This document shows positions 8,632 through 18,855 of a DNA stretch of 64,000 bases, piece by piece. Position 1 is the stretch's first letter. The number at the start of each line of letters is the position of its first letter. Source of the DNA: Variovorax sp. N23 (GTDB lineage: Bacteria > Pseudomonadota > Gammaproteobacteria > Burkholderiales > Burkholderiaceae_C); NCBI RefSeq assembly GCF_025486315.1, contig NZ_JAOOPY010000002.1, positions 299,501 to 363,500 of the forward strand, in the 5' to 3' direction. The translations under genes were made by a program, and so were the position numbers. Under the pieces are notes generated by a model. That model did not search any database, was not told the DNA's origin, and saw only the letters and a list, made by a program, of their open reading frames with translations.

Positions 8632-9420
8632 ATGCCCCACACCGACTACCTCTCACTCGCCGGCCGTCTCGCCGACGTCGCCGCCGCGCACTCGCTGGGC
8701 AGCTTCCGTACCGGCCTGCAGGTCGACCTCAAGGCCGACGCCAGCCCGGTCACCCTGGCCGACCGTGCGGCCGAGGCCGCCATGCGCGCCCTGATCAACG
8801 AGGCCGTGCCGGCGCACGGCATCCTGGGCGAGGAGCATGGGCGCGAGCGCATCGACGCCGAGCGCGTGTGGGTGCTCGACCCGATCGACGGCACCAAGAG
8901 CTTCATCACCGGTTCGCCGCTGTGGGGCACGCTCATCGCGCTGGTGCATGGCGGCCGCGTCGAGCTGGGCATGATCGACATGCCGGTGCTCGGCGAACGC
9001 TGGATCGGTCAGCCGGGCATCGGCGCGCACTGCAACGCAAGGCCGGTGCATGCCGGTGGCTGCACCACGCTCGCAGAGGCGCGCGTCCTCACGACCTCGC
9101 CCGATGCCTTCGCGCCCGATGAATGGGCCGCCTACGACGCGCTGAGCCGGCGCGGTGCGATGCGGCGCTTCGGCGGCGACTGCTATGGCTACGCGCAGCT
9201 CGCGGGCGGCCATGTCGACATCGTGGCCGAGTGCCAGCTGCAGCCCTACGACTACATGGCGCTGGTGGGCGTGGTGGAAGGCGCGGGCGGCGTGATCACC
9301 GACTGGCAGGGGCGCGCGCTGTCCATCCACTCGAACGGGCGGGTGCTGGCGGCCGCGACGGCCGCGCTGCACCGCGAGGCGTTGTGCTGGCTGGCGGCCG
9401 TGCCGGACATCGCCGCCTGA
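8632..9420 (+). CDS. Inositol-monophosphatase-family phosphatase (HisN-like)
   Basis: 262 residues. Metal-site motifs of the Li+-sensitive inositol monophosphatase superfamily are present: GEEHG (about residue 65), WVLDPIDGTKSFITG (about 80-95) and the distal YDYMALVGVVEGAGG (about 202-216). The form DPIDGTKSFITG is the one seen in IMPase-type histidinol-phosphatases (HisN), but no histidine-biosynthesis gene is nearby. The gene is divergent from the PHO-box operon, its start only 28 bp from the box, and convergent with the second phospholipase unit. It may therefore dephosphorylate an imported phosphate ester, such as a polyol or aminoalcohol phosphate (inference). It is cytoplasmic, with no signal peptide. 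Confidence 0.85.
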   Translation: MPHTDYLSLAGRLADVAAAHSLGSFRTGLQVDLKADASPVTLADRAAEAAMRALINEAVPAHGILGEEHGRERIDAERVWVLDPIDGTKSFITGSPLWGTLIALVHGGRVELGMIDMPVLGERWIGQPGIGAHCNARPVHAGGCTTLAEARVLTTSPDAFAPDEWAAYDALSRRGAMRRFGGDCYGYAQLAGGHVDIVAECQLQPYDYMALVGVVEGAGGVITDWQGRALSIHSNGRVLAAATAALHREALCWLAAVPDIAA

Positions 9421-9427
9421 AACGACA

Positions 9428-9450
9428 ACGGCCCGCATCGTGCGGGCCGT
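9428..9450. terminator. Hairpin between convergent phosphatase and phospholipase genes
   Basis: A perfect 10-bp stem, ACGGCCCGCA / TGCGGGCCGT, with a 3-nt loop lies 7 bp after the phosphatase stop and 27 bp from the phospholipase stop. There is no clear T run, so it may act in both directions but weakly, or be Rho-assisted. Confidence 0.55.
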
Positions 9451-9477
9451 GGCGCTTACGCCCGGGTCATGCCGGGC

Positions 9478-11673
9478 TCACAGCGCGGTCAGACCCATGG
9501 CCGGATCGCTCACCGAAGGCTGGCCCGTCTCGACGCGGCCGGCGAAGCGACGGTAGTAGTTCATGTCGGCATCGCAGGTCACCTCGAAGTCGTACCAGCG
9601 GCCGCTGCCCGCGAGCTCCCAGTGCTGCTCGGCCGTGGCGCCGCCCGCAACCGTCGAAACCCACGGGCCGTCCTCCCGGTAGGCCTTGGCGCGGATGGTG
9701 AACTTGGCGGCGTTCTTGCCCGTGTTGGTCATGCTCAGGTAGACATTGCCGTTGGTGATGTCGTAGCAGACGCGCACCTCCGGCACCGGCGTATCGCCCG
9801 CGCGCAGCATGTTCAGGTCGCCCTTGAAGTGGCGGTGAAAGCCGTTCGGGCCCAGCACCCAGAGGTCGTAGTGACCGGTGTTGTCGGTTGCGGCGTTCCA
9901 GACGTCGTCCAGTGCCTTGCCGGCCTCCACCGCGTAGCGGCGCGGCAGGCGGTCGAGGTTGAGGCGGTCGTAGACATGGAACACCGCGCCGGCCTTTCCG
10001 GTGTTGGAGAACAGCAGTTGCACCTTGCCGCCGACGCTGTCGACCCGGGCGCTGACGTGCAGTTCGTACGGCAATGCGCGCGAGGGGCGTGTGCCGAGCG
10101 CCTGCCGCGGCAATTGCTGCGTGGCCGGCGGAACGATCTGCGCCAGCGCCTGCTGCTGCGCACGCAGTGCATCGGCGTCGCTCTTGTTCTTGCGGCCGGC
10201 CAGCGTCGGCAGCACCTCGGTGTTGGGCGTCGCGAAGTTGAAGGCGCTCATCAGGTCGCCGCATACGGCGCGGCGGAAGCCGCCGATGCTGGGCTCCTTC
10301 ACGCCGAAGCGCTGCTCGATGAAGCGCAGCACCGAGGTGTGGTCGAACACTTCGGAGTTGACCCAGCCGCCGCGGCTCCAGGGCGAGATCACATACGCCG
10401 GCACGCGCACGCCCGGGCCATAGACGCGGCTATCGGGCAGCGGCTGCCCGGTGGTGCCGGCCGGCGCCGGATGCGTGAAGCGCTCGAAGGCGATGTCGGC
10501 ATCGGGCAGCGTGGTCTTGCCGGCGGGCGAACCGTCCGGGTTGAGCGAGGGCGCCGACGGCGAGGGCACATGGTCGAAGTAGCCGTCGTTCTCGTCGAAG
10601 TTGACGATCAGTACGGTCTTGCTCCAGACCTCGGGCGATGCGGTGAGGGCGTCCAGCACCTCCTGGGTGTACCAGGCGCCTTGCACCGGGCTCGAGGGGC
10701 CAGGGTGCTCGGAGTAGGTCGCGGGCGCCACCACCCAGCTCACCTGCGGCAGCTTGCCGCCGAGCACGTCCTGCTTGAAGGTCTGCAGGAAGCCGCCGTC
10801 GGGCATGGTGTTGGCGATGCCCTTGTAGAGCGGGTTGCCGGCGTTGTCGCTGGCCGGGTCATAGGCGGGCGAGACCACGTTGTCGTCCGAGCTCACCAGT
10901 TTTCCCGAGGCTTCGTTGGCACGGCGGTACTGTTTGAAGCCGGCGAGCGAGTTGTCGGTGAAGTTGTCGGGCATGTTCTGGTAGACGATCCAGCTGACCT
11001 TCGCTTCCTCGAGACGTTCCGGATACGTCTTCCAGTCGTAGCCATTGGTCGAGGCGTCGATGCCGTCCCATTCGTTGTTCACCACCGCCACGCCGGCAGC
11101 GGTCGGGCCGTTGGTGCCGGTCCACAGGAAGAGGCGGTTGGAGTTGGTGCCGGTGTGCATCGACGCGTGGTAGGCGTCGCAAACGGTGAACGCATTGGCC
11201 AGTGCGAACTGGAAGGGGAGTTCCGCCTCCTTGTAGTAGCCCATGGAAGCCGTGTTCTTGTAGCGCGGCCACTGGTACATGCGGCCGCCGTCCCAGGCGT
11301 CCTGGCCATTGCTCCAGGAATGCGGCGTGCCGCTCACGCGCTGCGCATTGCCCTGGGTGCCGTCCAGGTGGTAGGGCAGGATGGGCTTGCCGGTGGCATC
11401 GCTCTGTTGCCAGACGTTGCGGTCCTTGGGCAGCGGAATCGTGAAGCGGTCGCCGAAACCACGCACGCCCATCAGCGTCCCGAAGTAGTGGTCGAAGGAG
11501 CGGTTCTCCTGCATCAGGATGACGATGTGCTCGACGTCGTTGATCGTGCCGGTCTTGTTGTTCGCGGGGATGGCGAGCGCGCGGCGGATGCTCGGCGGAA
11601 AGGCGGCCAGCGTGGCGGCGGCGATACCGGTGGTGGCGGTGTTGCGCAGGAAGTTGCGGCGGGATGTCGTCAT
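9478..11673 (-). CDS. Tat-exported phosphocholine-type phospholipase C (copy 2)
   Basis: 731 residues. The N-terminus has the twin-arginine signal SRRNFLRN, and the cleavage region FPPSIRRALAIPA is almost identical to copy 1. Catalytic motifs are MQENRSFDHYFGTLMGVRGF, TYSEHPGPSSP and DENDGYFDHVPSP. Two DUF756-type repeats form the C-terminus (about 530-625 and 630-731). Compared with copy 1 it carries extra residues in the catalytic domain (about 250-290). It follows its small lipoprotein gene by 20 bp, and the pair is driven by its own PHO-box promoter, so copy 2 can be expressed without the ABC transporter. Differing headgroup preference between the two copies is likely but not shown by sequence. 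Confidence 0.93.
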   Translation of the reverse strand: MTTSRRNFLRNTATTGIAAATLAAFPPSIRRALAIPANNKTGTINDVEHIVILMQENRSFDHYFGTLMGVRGFGDRFTIPLPKDRNVWQQSDATGKPILPYHLDGTQGNAQRVSGTPHSWSNGQDAWDGGRMYQWPRYKNTASMGYYKEAELPFQFALANAFTVCDAYHASMHTGTNSNRLFLWTGTNGPTAAGVAVVNNEWDGIDASTNGYDWKTYPERLEEAKVSWIVYQNMPDNFTDNSLAGFKQYRRANEASGKLVSSDDNVVSPAYDPASDNAGNPLYKGIANTMPDGGFLQTFKQDVLGGKLPQVSWVVAPATYSEHPGPSSPVQGAWYTQEVLDALTASPEVWSKTVLIVNFDENDGYFDHVPSPSAPSLNPDGSPAGKTTLPDADIAFERFTHPAPAGTTGQPLPDSRVYGPGVRVPAYVISPWSRGGWVNSEVFDHTSVLRFIEQRFGVKEPSIGGFRRAVCGDLMSAFNFATPNTEVLPTLAGRKNKSDADALRAQQQALAQIVPPATQQLPRQALGTRPSRALPYELHVSARVDSVGGKVQLLFSNTGKAGAVFHVYDRLNLDRLPRRYAVEAGKALDDVWNAATDNTGHYDLWVLGPNGFHRHFKGDLNMLRAGDTPVPEVRVCYDITNGNVYLSMTNTGKNAAKFTIRAKAYREDGPWVSTVAGGATAEQHWELAGSGRWYDFEVTCDADMNYYRRFAGRVETGQPSVSDPAMGLTAL

Positions 11674-11693
11674 GGTGTGTGCTCGCTAAAGGG

Positions 11694-11885
11694 TCAGGGT
11701 GCGCAGCGCATTTCGGGCTTGACGGTGGTGTCAGGCGTAGTGGGCGCGGTCGGTGTCGTGGGGGTGGCCGGCGTGCTGTCGCTGCCGCCGCCGCAGGCGG
11801 TCAGCACGAGGGTCAGCAGGGCCAGCGCGGCGCCGGTGGCCAGCCGGCGTGGCGTTGCACGCAAAGAAGATGAGAGAGGGTTCAT
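11694..11885 (-). CDS. Small lipoprotein preceding phospholipase C (copy 2), function unknown
   Basis: 63 residues. The signal peptide (RRLATGAALALLTLVLTAC) has lipobox LTAC, then GGGSDSTPATPTTPTAPTTP, a Thr/Pro linker, and the C-terminus VKPEMRCAP. It shares with the protein at 4987-5259 the CGGGS start of the mature protein, the low-complexity linker and the terminal RCAP with a lone Cys, although the linkers themselves do not align. It is the first gene behind a PHO-box promoter and ends 20 bp before the phospholipase. The family is unknown. The conserved terminal Cys could form a disulphide with a partner (inference). Confidence 0.72.
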   Translation of the reverse strand: MNPLSSSLRATPRRLATGAALALLTLVLTACGGGSDSTPATPTTPTAPTTPDTTVKPEMRCAP

Positions 11886-11981
11886 CGGGGGCTTTCAAGG
11901 GGTGGGTCAATGCGGTGAATCCGGCGAATTGCAGTTGCGTCGAAAGTGCAACCAAATCCACAACTACCATTCGTGCCACGG

Positions 11982-12015
11982 ATCTTCATCCGCGTGCGTG
12001 ACAAGCCTTTGACAG
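11982..12015 (-). promoter_or_regulatory. PHO box and -10 element of the second lipoprotein/phospholipase unit
   Basis: On the minus strand, 12015-11998 reads CTGTCAAAGGCTTGTCAC: CTGTCA and TTGTCA repeats 11 bp apart. GAAGAT at 11987-11982 lies 10 bp beyond and serves as the -10. Together with about 35 bp of leader (11947-11981) it aligns with 8537-8606 at roughly 55 of 70 positions by hand, so the two promoters share ancestry or are under the same selection. Confidence 0.75.
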
Positions 12016-12056
12016 CCGACGAGCGGCAACCAATGCGCGGATCGCGATCACGGTCC

Positions 12057-12086
12057 TTGCGTCGGCCGCTGCTCGGCCCCTAGAAT
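12057..12086 (+). promoter_or_regulatory. Candidate sigma70 promoter of thiC
   Basis: TTGCGT at 12057-12062 and TAGAAT at 12081-12086 are separated by 18 bp. They lie immediately upstream of the TPP riboswitch, so transcription would start near 12093, at the riboswitch 5' end. Confidence 0.5.
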
Positions 12087-12093
12087 CCATCCC

Positions 12094-14155
<2,062 letters not shown>

Positions 14156-14184
14156 GGAGGCGGGGCGATTGCTACGATCGCCTC

Positions 14185-14880
14185 ATGAACCTATCTCTCC
14201 CCTTCGATGCCGTCCTGTTCGACTGCGACGGTGTGCTGGTCGACTCCGAACCCATCACCAACGGCGTGCTGCGCGACATGCTCGAGGAGCGCGGCTGGGT
14301 GCTCACGCGCGACGAGTGCATGCGCATCTTCGTCGGCAAGGCCGTCAAGGACGAGCGTGCGCTGATCGAGGCGAAGACCGGCTCGCCGGTCACCGACGAA
14401 TGGCTGCAGAGCTTCTGGGAGCGCCGCAACGTGCAGCTCGACCGCGACCTGGTCGAGATCCCCGGTGCACCGGTGGCGGTGCGGGCGCTGCACGCCGCGC
14501 TGGGCGGCCGCATCGCCTGCGCGTCGGGCGCCGACCGCAGGAAGGTCGAGCTGCAGTTGCAGAAGATCGGCCTGTTCGATGCCTTCGAGGGCCGCATCTT
14601 CAGCGGACACGAGATGCCGCGTTCCAAGCCCTTTCCGGATGTCTACCTCGCCGCCGCGTCGGCGCTGGACGTCGACCCGACGCGCTGCGCGGTGATCGAG
14701 GACACGGTGACCGGCGCCACCGCCGGCGTGGCTGCGGGCGCCACCGTGTTCGGCTACAGCCCGGGCGGGCTCGGGCACAGCGGCGCCGAGGCCTTGCGCG
14801 GTGTGGGTGTGGCGCAGGTCTTCACCGACATGGCGCAGCTGCCGTCGGTGCTGGCTGCGTGGCGCCTGCGCGCGGCCTGA
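14185..14880 (+). CDS. HAD-superfamily phosphatase (phosphoglycolate phosphatase/CbbY-like)
   Basis: 231 residues. Motif I is LFDCDGVLVDSEP (nucleophile Asp and general acid Asp near residues 11 and 13), motif II is in CASGAD, the motif III Lys is in RSKPFPDVYL, and motif IV is VIEDTVTGATAGVAAG. The cap domain is alpha-helical, subclass IA. Substrates of this group are small phosphate esters (phosphoglycolate, sugar phosphates); the sequence does not decide. The start MNLSLPFDAV was chosen because homology begins there and the upstream frame is inside thiC. It lies 29 bp after thiC, so a link with phosphorylated thiamine intermediates is possible. Confidence 0.85.
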   Translation: MNLSLPFDAVLFDCDGVLVDSEPITNGVLRDMLEERGWVLTRDECMRIFVGKAVKDERALIEAKTGSPVTDEWLQSFWERRNVQLDRDLVEIPGAPVAVRALHAALGGRIACASGADRRKVELQLQKIGLFDAFEGRIFSGHEMPRSKPFPDVYLAAASALDVDPTRCAVIEDTVTGATAGVAAGATVFGYSPGGLGHSGAEALRGVGVAQVFTDMAQLPSVLAAWRLRAA

Positions 14881-14899
14881 CGGCGCAACGCCTCGGACC

Positions 14900-15346
14900 T
14901 CAGCCCTCGAAGTGCGGCCCCGGCCCCTCCTGCGAGAGCGCATCCTGTGCATTGCGCAGCGGGCAGGCCTTGAGCGACAGGCAGCCGCAGCCGATGCAGC
15001 CGTCGAGCTGGTCGCGCAACTGGGTCAATGCCAGGATGCGTGCGTCGAGATCGTCCTTCCAGCCGCGCGAGAGGCGGCGCCAGTCGGCGGCGGTTGGGGT
15101 GCGCTCGGCCGGAAGCGCCTGCAGTGCGTCGGCAATGGCCGCGAGGGGAATGCCCACGCGTTGCGCGATCCGGATGAAGGCCACGCGGCGCAGGATCGAG
15201 CGCGGGTAGCGCCGCTGGTTGCCGGCGCTGCGCGCGGCGCGGATCAATCCCTTGGATTCGTAGAAGTGCAGCGCCGAGACGGCCAGGCCGCTGCGTGCGG
15301 CGACCTCGCCGATGCCGAGTTCGGCGGGTGGAGATGCAAGGGGCAT
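14900..15346 (-). CDS. soxR: Redox-sensitive transcriptional activator SoxR
   Basis: 148 residues, MerR family. The N-terminal winged helix ([21 protein letters not shown]) and dimerisation helix are followed by the [2Fe-2S] motif [12 protein letters not shown] with cysteines at 117, 120, 122 and 128, the exact SoxR spacing. It senses redox-cycling compounds and nitric oxide. It is divergent from a RidA-like gene and an MFS exporter, and the spacer holds a soxbox promoter (15366-15396). In non-enteric bacteria SoxR commonly controls efflux and detoxification genes directly rather than through SoxS, which fits this arrangement. Confidence 0.95.
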   Translation of the reverse strand: MPLASPPAELGIGEVAARSGLAVSALHFYESKGLIRAARSAGNQRRYPRSILRRVAFIRIAQRVGIPLAAIADALQALPAERTPTAADWRRLSRGWKDDLDARILALTQLRDQLDGCIGCGCLSLKACPLRNAQDALSQEGPGPHFEG

Positions 15347-15365
15347 CGAGGGCTCCAGAAAGTTC

Positions 15366-15396
15366 TTGACCTCAACTTAAGTCGAGGTTTGATACT
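15366..15396 (+). promoter_or_regulatory. SoxR-type promoter with soxbox in a 19-bp spacer
   Basis: TTGACC (15366-15371) and GATACT (15391-15396) are separated by 19 bp, the over-long spacer used by MerR-family activators. Inside lies CCTCAACTTAAGTCGAGG (15370-15387), close to the known soxbox CCTCAAGTTAACTTGAGG. It should drive the ridA-like/MFS pair rightward under SoxR control. Confidence 0.85.
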
Positions 15397-15424
15397 AGCG
15401 CCTTCTTCTTGCATCCCTGCCGCC

Positions 15425-15886
15425 ATGTTGCCCTTCAAGCGTCCGTCCGCTGCGCCTGCCGCGCTCCCCATCCTCATCAATCCGCCGCGTCTGTACGACC
15501 CGCGGCCCAACGGTTACTCGCATGTGGCGGTGGCCACCTCGCCGGCGCGCTTCATCTACGTGGCCGGACAGGGCGGCGAAGACGCGGCCGGCGAACTCCC
15601 GCCGGCTTTCGAGGCGCAGGTGCGGCAGGCGTTCTGCAACCTGCTGACGGCGCTAGAAGCCGCCGGGGCCGGCGTGGTGGATGTCGTGAAGCTGGTGGTG
15701 CTGATCGTCGACCACAGCGAGGCACGGCTGGCCGTGTTGCGCCGGGAGATCGCCGCCGTGTGGGGCGACGAGCCCCCGCCCGTGTGTACGCTGATCCCGG
15801 TGCCGCGGCTGGCGCTCGACGGCATGTGCTTCGAGGTCGAGGCGACCGCGGTGCAGGCGGTGCCCACGGCGGCCCGGGCCGACTGA
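15425..15886 (+). CDS. RidA/YjgF/YER057c-family protein
   Basis: 153 residues. The RidA core is recognisable: SPARFIYVAGQGGEDAAGELPPAFEAQVRQAFCNLLTALEAAG (split here only for description), then VVKLVVLIVDH and VCTLIPVPRLALDGMCFEVEATAV. True RidA proteins are imine deaminases with a catalytic Arg in an (R)xxxEIE context. That Arg is not clearly present here, since the equivalent stretch is LIPVPRLALDGMCFEVE, so the protein may belong to one of the Rid2-7 subfamilies. The first gene behind the SoxR promoter, it ends 3 bp before the MFS exporter. A role in removing reactive metabolites under redox stress is inferred. Confidence 0.8.
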   Translation: MLPFKRPSAAPAALPILINPPRLYDPRPNGYSHVAVATSPARFIYVAGQGGEDAAGELPPAFEAQVRQAFCNLLTALEAAGAGVVDVVKLVVLIVDHSEARLAVLRREIAAVWGDEPPPVCTLIPVPRLALDGMCFEVEATAVQAVPTAARAD

Positions 15887-15889
15887 GGC

Positions 15890-17116
15890 ATGCGTCCCGT
15901 CCACGTCCTGTCCCCGACGGCGCCAGTCGCGGCCGCACCGGGTCATCTTCGCCTTCCGGTCCTGCTGCTCATGGCGGTGGCCGCGGGCCTGTGCGCCGGC
16001 AGCAACTACTTCAATCAGCCGCTGCTGCACTCGATCGCGCTGAGCCTGCAGGTGAGCGATGCCGCGGCGGCGTTCACCGTCACGCTCGCGCAGGTGGCCT
16101 ACGCCTGCGGGCTGCTGCTGCTGGTGCCGCTGGGCGACAAGCTCGAACGGCGCGCACTGGCGGTCGGGCTGATGCTGCTCACGGCAGCCGGGCTGTTCCT
16201 GAGCGGCTTCGCATCGAGCCTCGGCATGCTGATCGCAGGCACGGCGGTGACGGGGCTGTTCTCCGTTGCCGCGCAGACGCTGGTGCCGATGGCGGCCACG
16301 CTGTCGGACCCGCAGCGCAGTGGCCGCGCCGTCGGCTGGATGATGAGCGGCCTGCTCACCGGCATCCTCGCGGCACGCAGCGTCGCCGGCCTTCTGTCGG
16401 GCGCGGGCGGCTGGCACACGGTGTACCGCGCGGCGGGCGTGGCCATGGTGGTTGTCGCCGTGGTGCTGTGGTTCGTCCTGCCGGCCTCGCGCAATGCGGC
16501 GCCGCAGAGCTACGTGCGCACGCTGCGCTCGCTCGGCACGCTGCTCATGGCGCATCCGCGGCTGCGCAGCCGTTCGTTGCTCGGTGCGCTGAGCTTCGCT
16601 TCGGTCAGCGTGCTGTTCTCGACCATGGCCCTGCTGCTGTCGGGGCCGAGCCATGGCATGAGCGACGTGCAGATCGGGCTGGTGGGCCTCGTGGGCGTGG
16701 CGGGCGCGCTGATGGCGAGCGTCGCAGGGCGGCTGGCCGACCGCGGCCAGGGCCAGACCACGACGGCGGTGTCGGTGCTGCTGATGGCGCTGGGCTGGCT
16801 CCTTCTCTGGCTCGGTGCCCACAGCCTGGGCCTGTTCCTGCTGGGCATGCTCGTGGTCGACATCGCACTGCCGGGCGTGCATATCAGCAACCAGAGCGTG
16901 ATCTACCAGCTGGCGCCCGAGGCCCGGTCGCGCATCAACGCGGTCTACATGACGGCCTACTTTGCGGGCGCGGCGTCCGGGTCGGCCCTGGGCGCCTTGG
17001 CATGGCGCCTCGGCGGGTGGCCGGCTGCCTGCGCGCTCGGCGCGGTGCTGGCGCTGCTGGCCGGCGGCGCCCTGTGGCGCGACCAGCGAATCGCCCGGCG
17101 CGCTGCCCGCGCCTGA
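15890..17116 (+). CDS. MFS exporter (12 TM, AraJ/YbjJ-like), SoxR-linked
   Basis: 408 residues, strongly hydrophobic, with twelve predicted membrane spans. The MFS loop 2-3 motif appears as LVPLGDKLERR. The segment AGSNYFNQPLL near the first span and HISNQSVIYQLAPEARSRINAVYMT near span 10 are typical of the drug:H+ antiporter-like group (UMF/AraJ). The gene starts 3 bp after the RidA-like gene and so shares the SoxR-type promoter. Expulsion of a redox-active compound is the likely job; the substrate is unknown. Confidence 0.85.
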   Translation: MRPVHVLSPTAPVAAAPGHLRLPVLLLMAVAAGLCAGSNYFNQPLLHSIALSLQVSDAAAAFTVTLAQVAYACGLLLLVPLGDKLERRALAVGLMLLTAAGLFLSGFASSLGMLIAGTAVTGLFSVAAQTLVPMAATLSDPQRSGRAVGWMMSGLLTGILAARSVAGLLSGAGGWHTVYRAAGVAMVVVAVVLWFVLPASRNAAPQSYVRTLRSLGTLLMAHPRLRSRSLLGALSFASVSVLFSTMALLLSGPSHGMSDVQIGLVGLVGVAGALMASVAGRLADRGQGQTTTAVSVLLMALGWLLLWLGAHSLGLFLLGMLVVDIALPGVHISNQSVIYQLAPEARSRINAVYMTAYFAGAASGSALGALAWRLGGWPAACALGAVLALLAGGALWRDQRIARRAARA

Positions 17117-17216
17117 GGCGCCGGCGGTCGATGAGGGCGATTGACGGGCCACGCCCTTCGCACCACAGTGCGTGGGCGCCTGGCCTTCCCCCGTGCGGCG
17201 CGCAACCAGGAGCGCC

Positions 17217-18818
17217 ATGACCCAGATCGGTAAACCGCCATGCGACGACGCCGTGATCCGCAGCGGCCACGATGTCGCCGCACCCTGTTCCGACGCGGTC
17301 AAGCGCGGCATCCTGCTGGCGGCCATCCTCGGCTCGAGCATGGCCTTCATCGACGGCACCGTGGTCAACGTCGCACTGCCGGCCATCCAGCGCGACCTGC
17401 ACGCCGATGCCTTCCAGGCGCAGTGGGTGGTGGAGTCGTATGCGCTCTTCCTCGCTGCGCTGCTGCTGGTCGGCGGCTCGCTGGGCGACCACTTCGGCCG
17501 GCGCCGCATCTTCGCCATCGGCGTCGCGCTCTTCGCGGTCGCGTCGGCGGCCTGCGCCGCATCGGCCACGGTGCAGCAGCTGATCGCCGCGCGCGCGGTG
17601 CAGGGCATCGGCGCGGCCCTGTTGGTGCCGGGGAGCCTCGCGCTCATCAGCGCGTCCTTCCCGGAAGGCGAGCGCGGCAAGGCGATCGGCACCTGGTCGG
17701 GCGCGAGCGGCATCACCGCGGCCATCGGCCCTGTCATCGGCGGCTGGCTGGTCGACCAGTATTCCTGGACCTGGGCCTTCCTCATCAACGTGCCGATGGC
17801 GGCGGTGGTGCTGTGGGTGGTGTGGCGCCGCGTGCCTGAAAGCCGCAGCCCGTCGGCGGGCGGGCTTGACGTGCTCGGTGCGGTGCTCGCGACGGTCGGC
17901 CTGGGCGGCATCGTCTACGCCTTCATCGAGGCGCCGGTGCAGCAGTGGCATGCGCCGGCGGTGATCGCGGCGCTGCTCGTCGGCATCGTGGCGAGCGCCG
18001 CCTTCGTATGGGTCGAGTCGCGCGCCCGTGCGCCGATGCTGCCGCTGGCCCTGTTCGCGCGCCGCAACTTCGGCGGCGCCAACGTGCTCACGCTGCTGCT
18101 CTATGCGGCGCTGGGCGGCGGCCTGTACTTCTTCCCGCTCAACCTGATCCAGGTGCAGGGCTACTCCGCCACGGTGGCCGGCGCGGCGCTGCTGCCTTTC
18201 ATCGTCATCATGTTCCTGTTCTCCGCCAAGGCCGGGCAGCTGGTCGACCGCTTCGGACCGCGCCTGCCGCTGGTCGTCGGCCCGACGATCGCCGGTGTCG
18301 GCTTCGCACTCTTCGCGCTGCCGGGCATCGGCGCGAACTACTGGACGGCCTTCTTCCCCGCCGTGGTGGTGCTGGGCATCGGCATGACGATCACCGTCGC
18401 GCCGCTCACCACCACCGTGATGAACGCGGTCGGGCCCGACCTGGCGGGCATCGCCTCGGGCGTGAACAACGCGGTGTCGCGCACCGCGGCCGTGCTGGCC
18501 GTCGCCGTGTTCGGGCTCGTGATGGCTGCCGCCTTCGATGCCAGCCTGGCGGCGAGCCTGCGCGAGATGCAGGCGCCGCCCGAACTCGTCGCGCATCTGG
18601 ACACGCAGCGCAGCCGCCTCGCCGCGGCCGAGGCGCCCGCGGGCCTCGACGCCGCCAGCGCGCAGGCCGTGAAGGCGGCGGTGCAGCACGCCTTCGTGGC
18701 GGGGTTCCGGTGGGTGATGGGGATCAGCGCGGTGCTGGCGCTGCTGAGTGCGGCGAGTGCGTGGCTGTGGATCGGCGGCAGTGGCATGTCCGCAAATGGC
18801 CAGCGTCGCGGCGCGTGA
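17217..18818 (+). CDS. MFS multidrug exporter, DHA2 (EmrB/QacA, 14 TM) family
   Basis: 533 residues. DHA2 signatures are DGTVVNVALPAIQRDL in the first span region, GGSLGDHFGRRR (motif A), LIAARAVQGIGAALLVPGSLALISASFPEGERGKAIG (in two blocks) and the long WSGASGITAAIGPVIGGWLVDQ motif C region. The start MTQIGKPPCDD has AGGAG at 17208-17212, 4 bp before the ATG; the ATG 45 bp upstream lacks such a site. It works as a drug:H+ antiporter without an adjacent membrane-fusion partner (no EmrA-like gene here). It lies about 100 bp after the SoxR-linked exporter, so joint expression is possible but not shown. Confidence 0.88.
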   Translation: MTQIGKPPCDDAVIRSGHDVAAPCSDAVKRGILLAAILGSSMAFIDGTVVNVALPAIQRDLHADAFQAQWVVESYALFLAALLLVGGSLGDHFGRRRIFAIGVALFAVASAACAASATVQQLIAARAVQGIGAALLVPGSLALISASFPEGERGKAIGTWSGASGITAAIGPVIGGWLVDQYSWTWAFLINVPMAAVVLWVVWRRVPESRSPSAGGLDVLGAVLATVGLGGIVYAFIEAPVQQWHAPAVIAALLVGIVASAAFVWVESRARAPMLPLALFARRNFGGANVLTLLLYAALGGGLYFFPLNLIQVQGYSATVAGAALLPFIVIMFLFSAKAGQLVDRFGPRLPLVVGPTIAGVGFALFALPGIGANYWTAFFPAVVVLGIGMTITVAPLTTTVMNAVGPDLAGIASGVNNAVSRTAAVLAVAVFGLVMAAAFDASLAASLREMQAPPELVAHLDTQRSRLAAAEAPAGLDAASAQAVKAAVQHAFVAGFRWVMGISAVLALLSAASAWLWIGGSGMSANGQRRGA

Positions 18819-18855
18819 GCCCCGACCATCGGGGCTTCTCAGTCAGCACGTTGTC

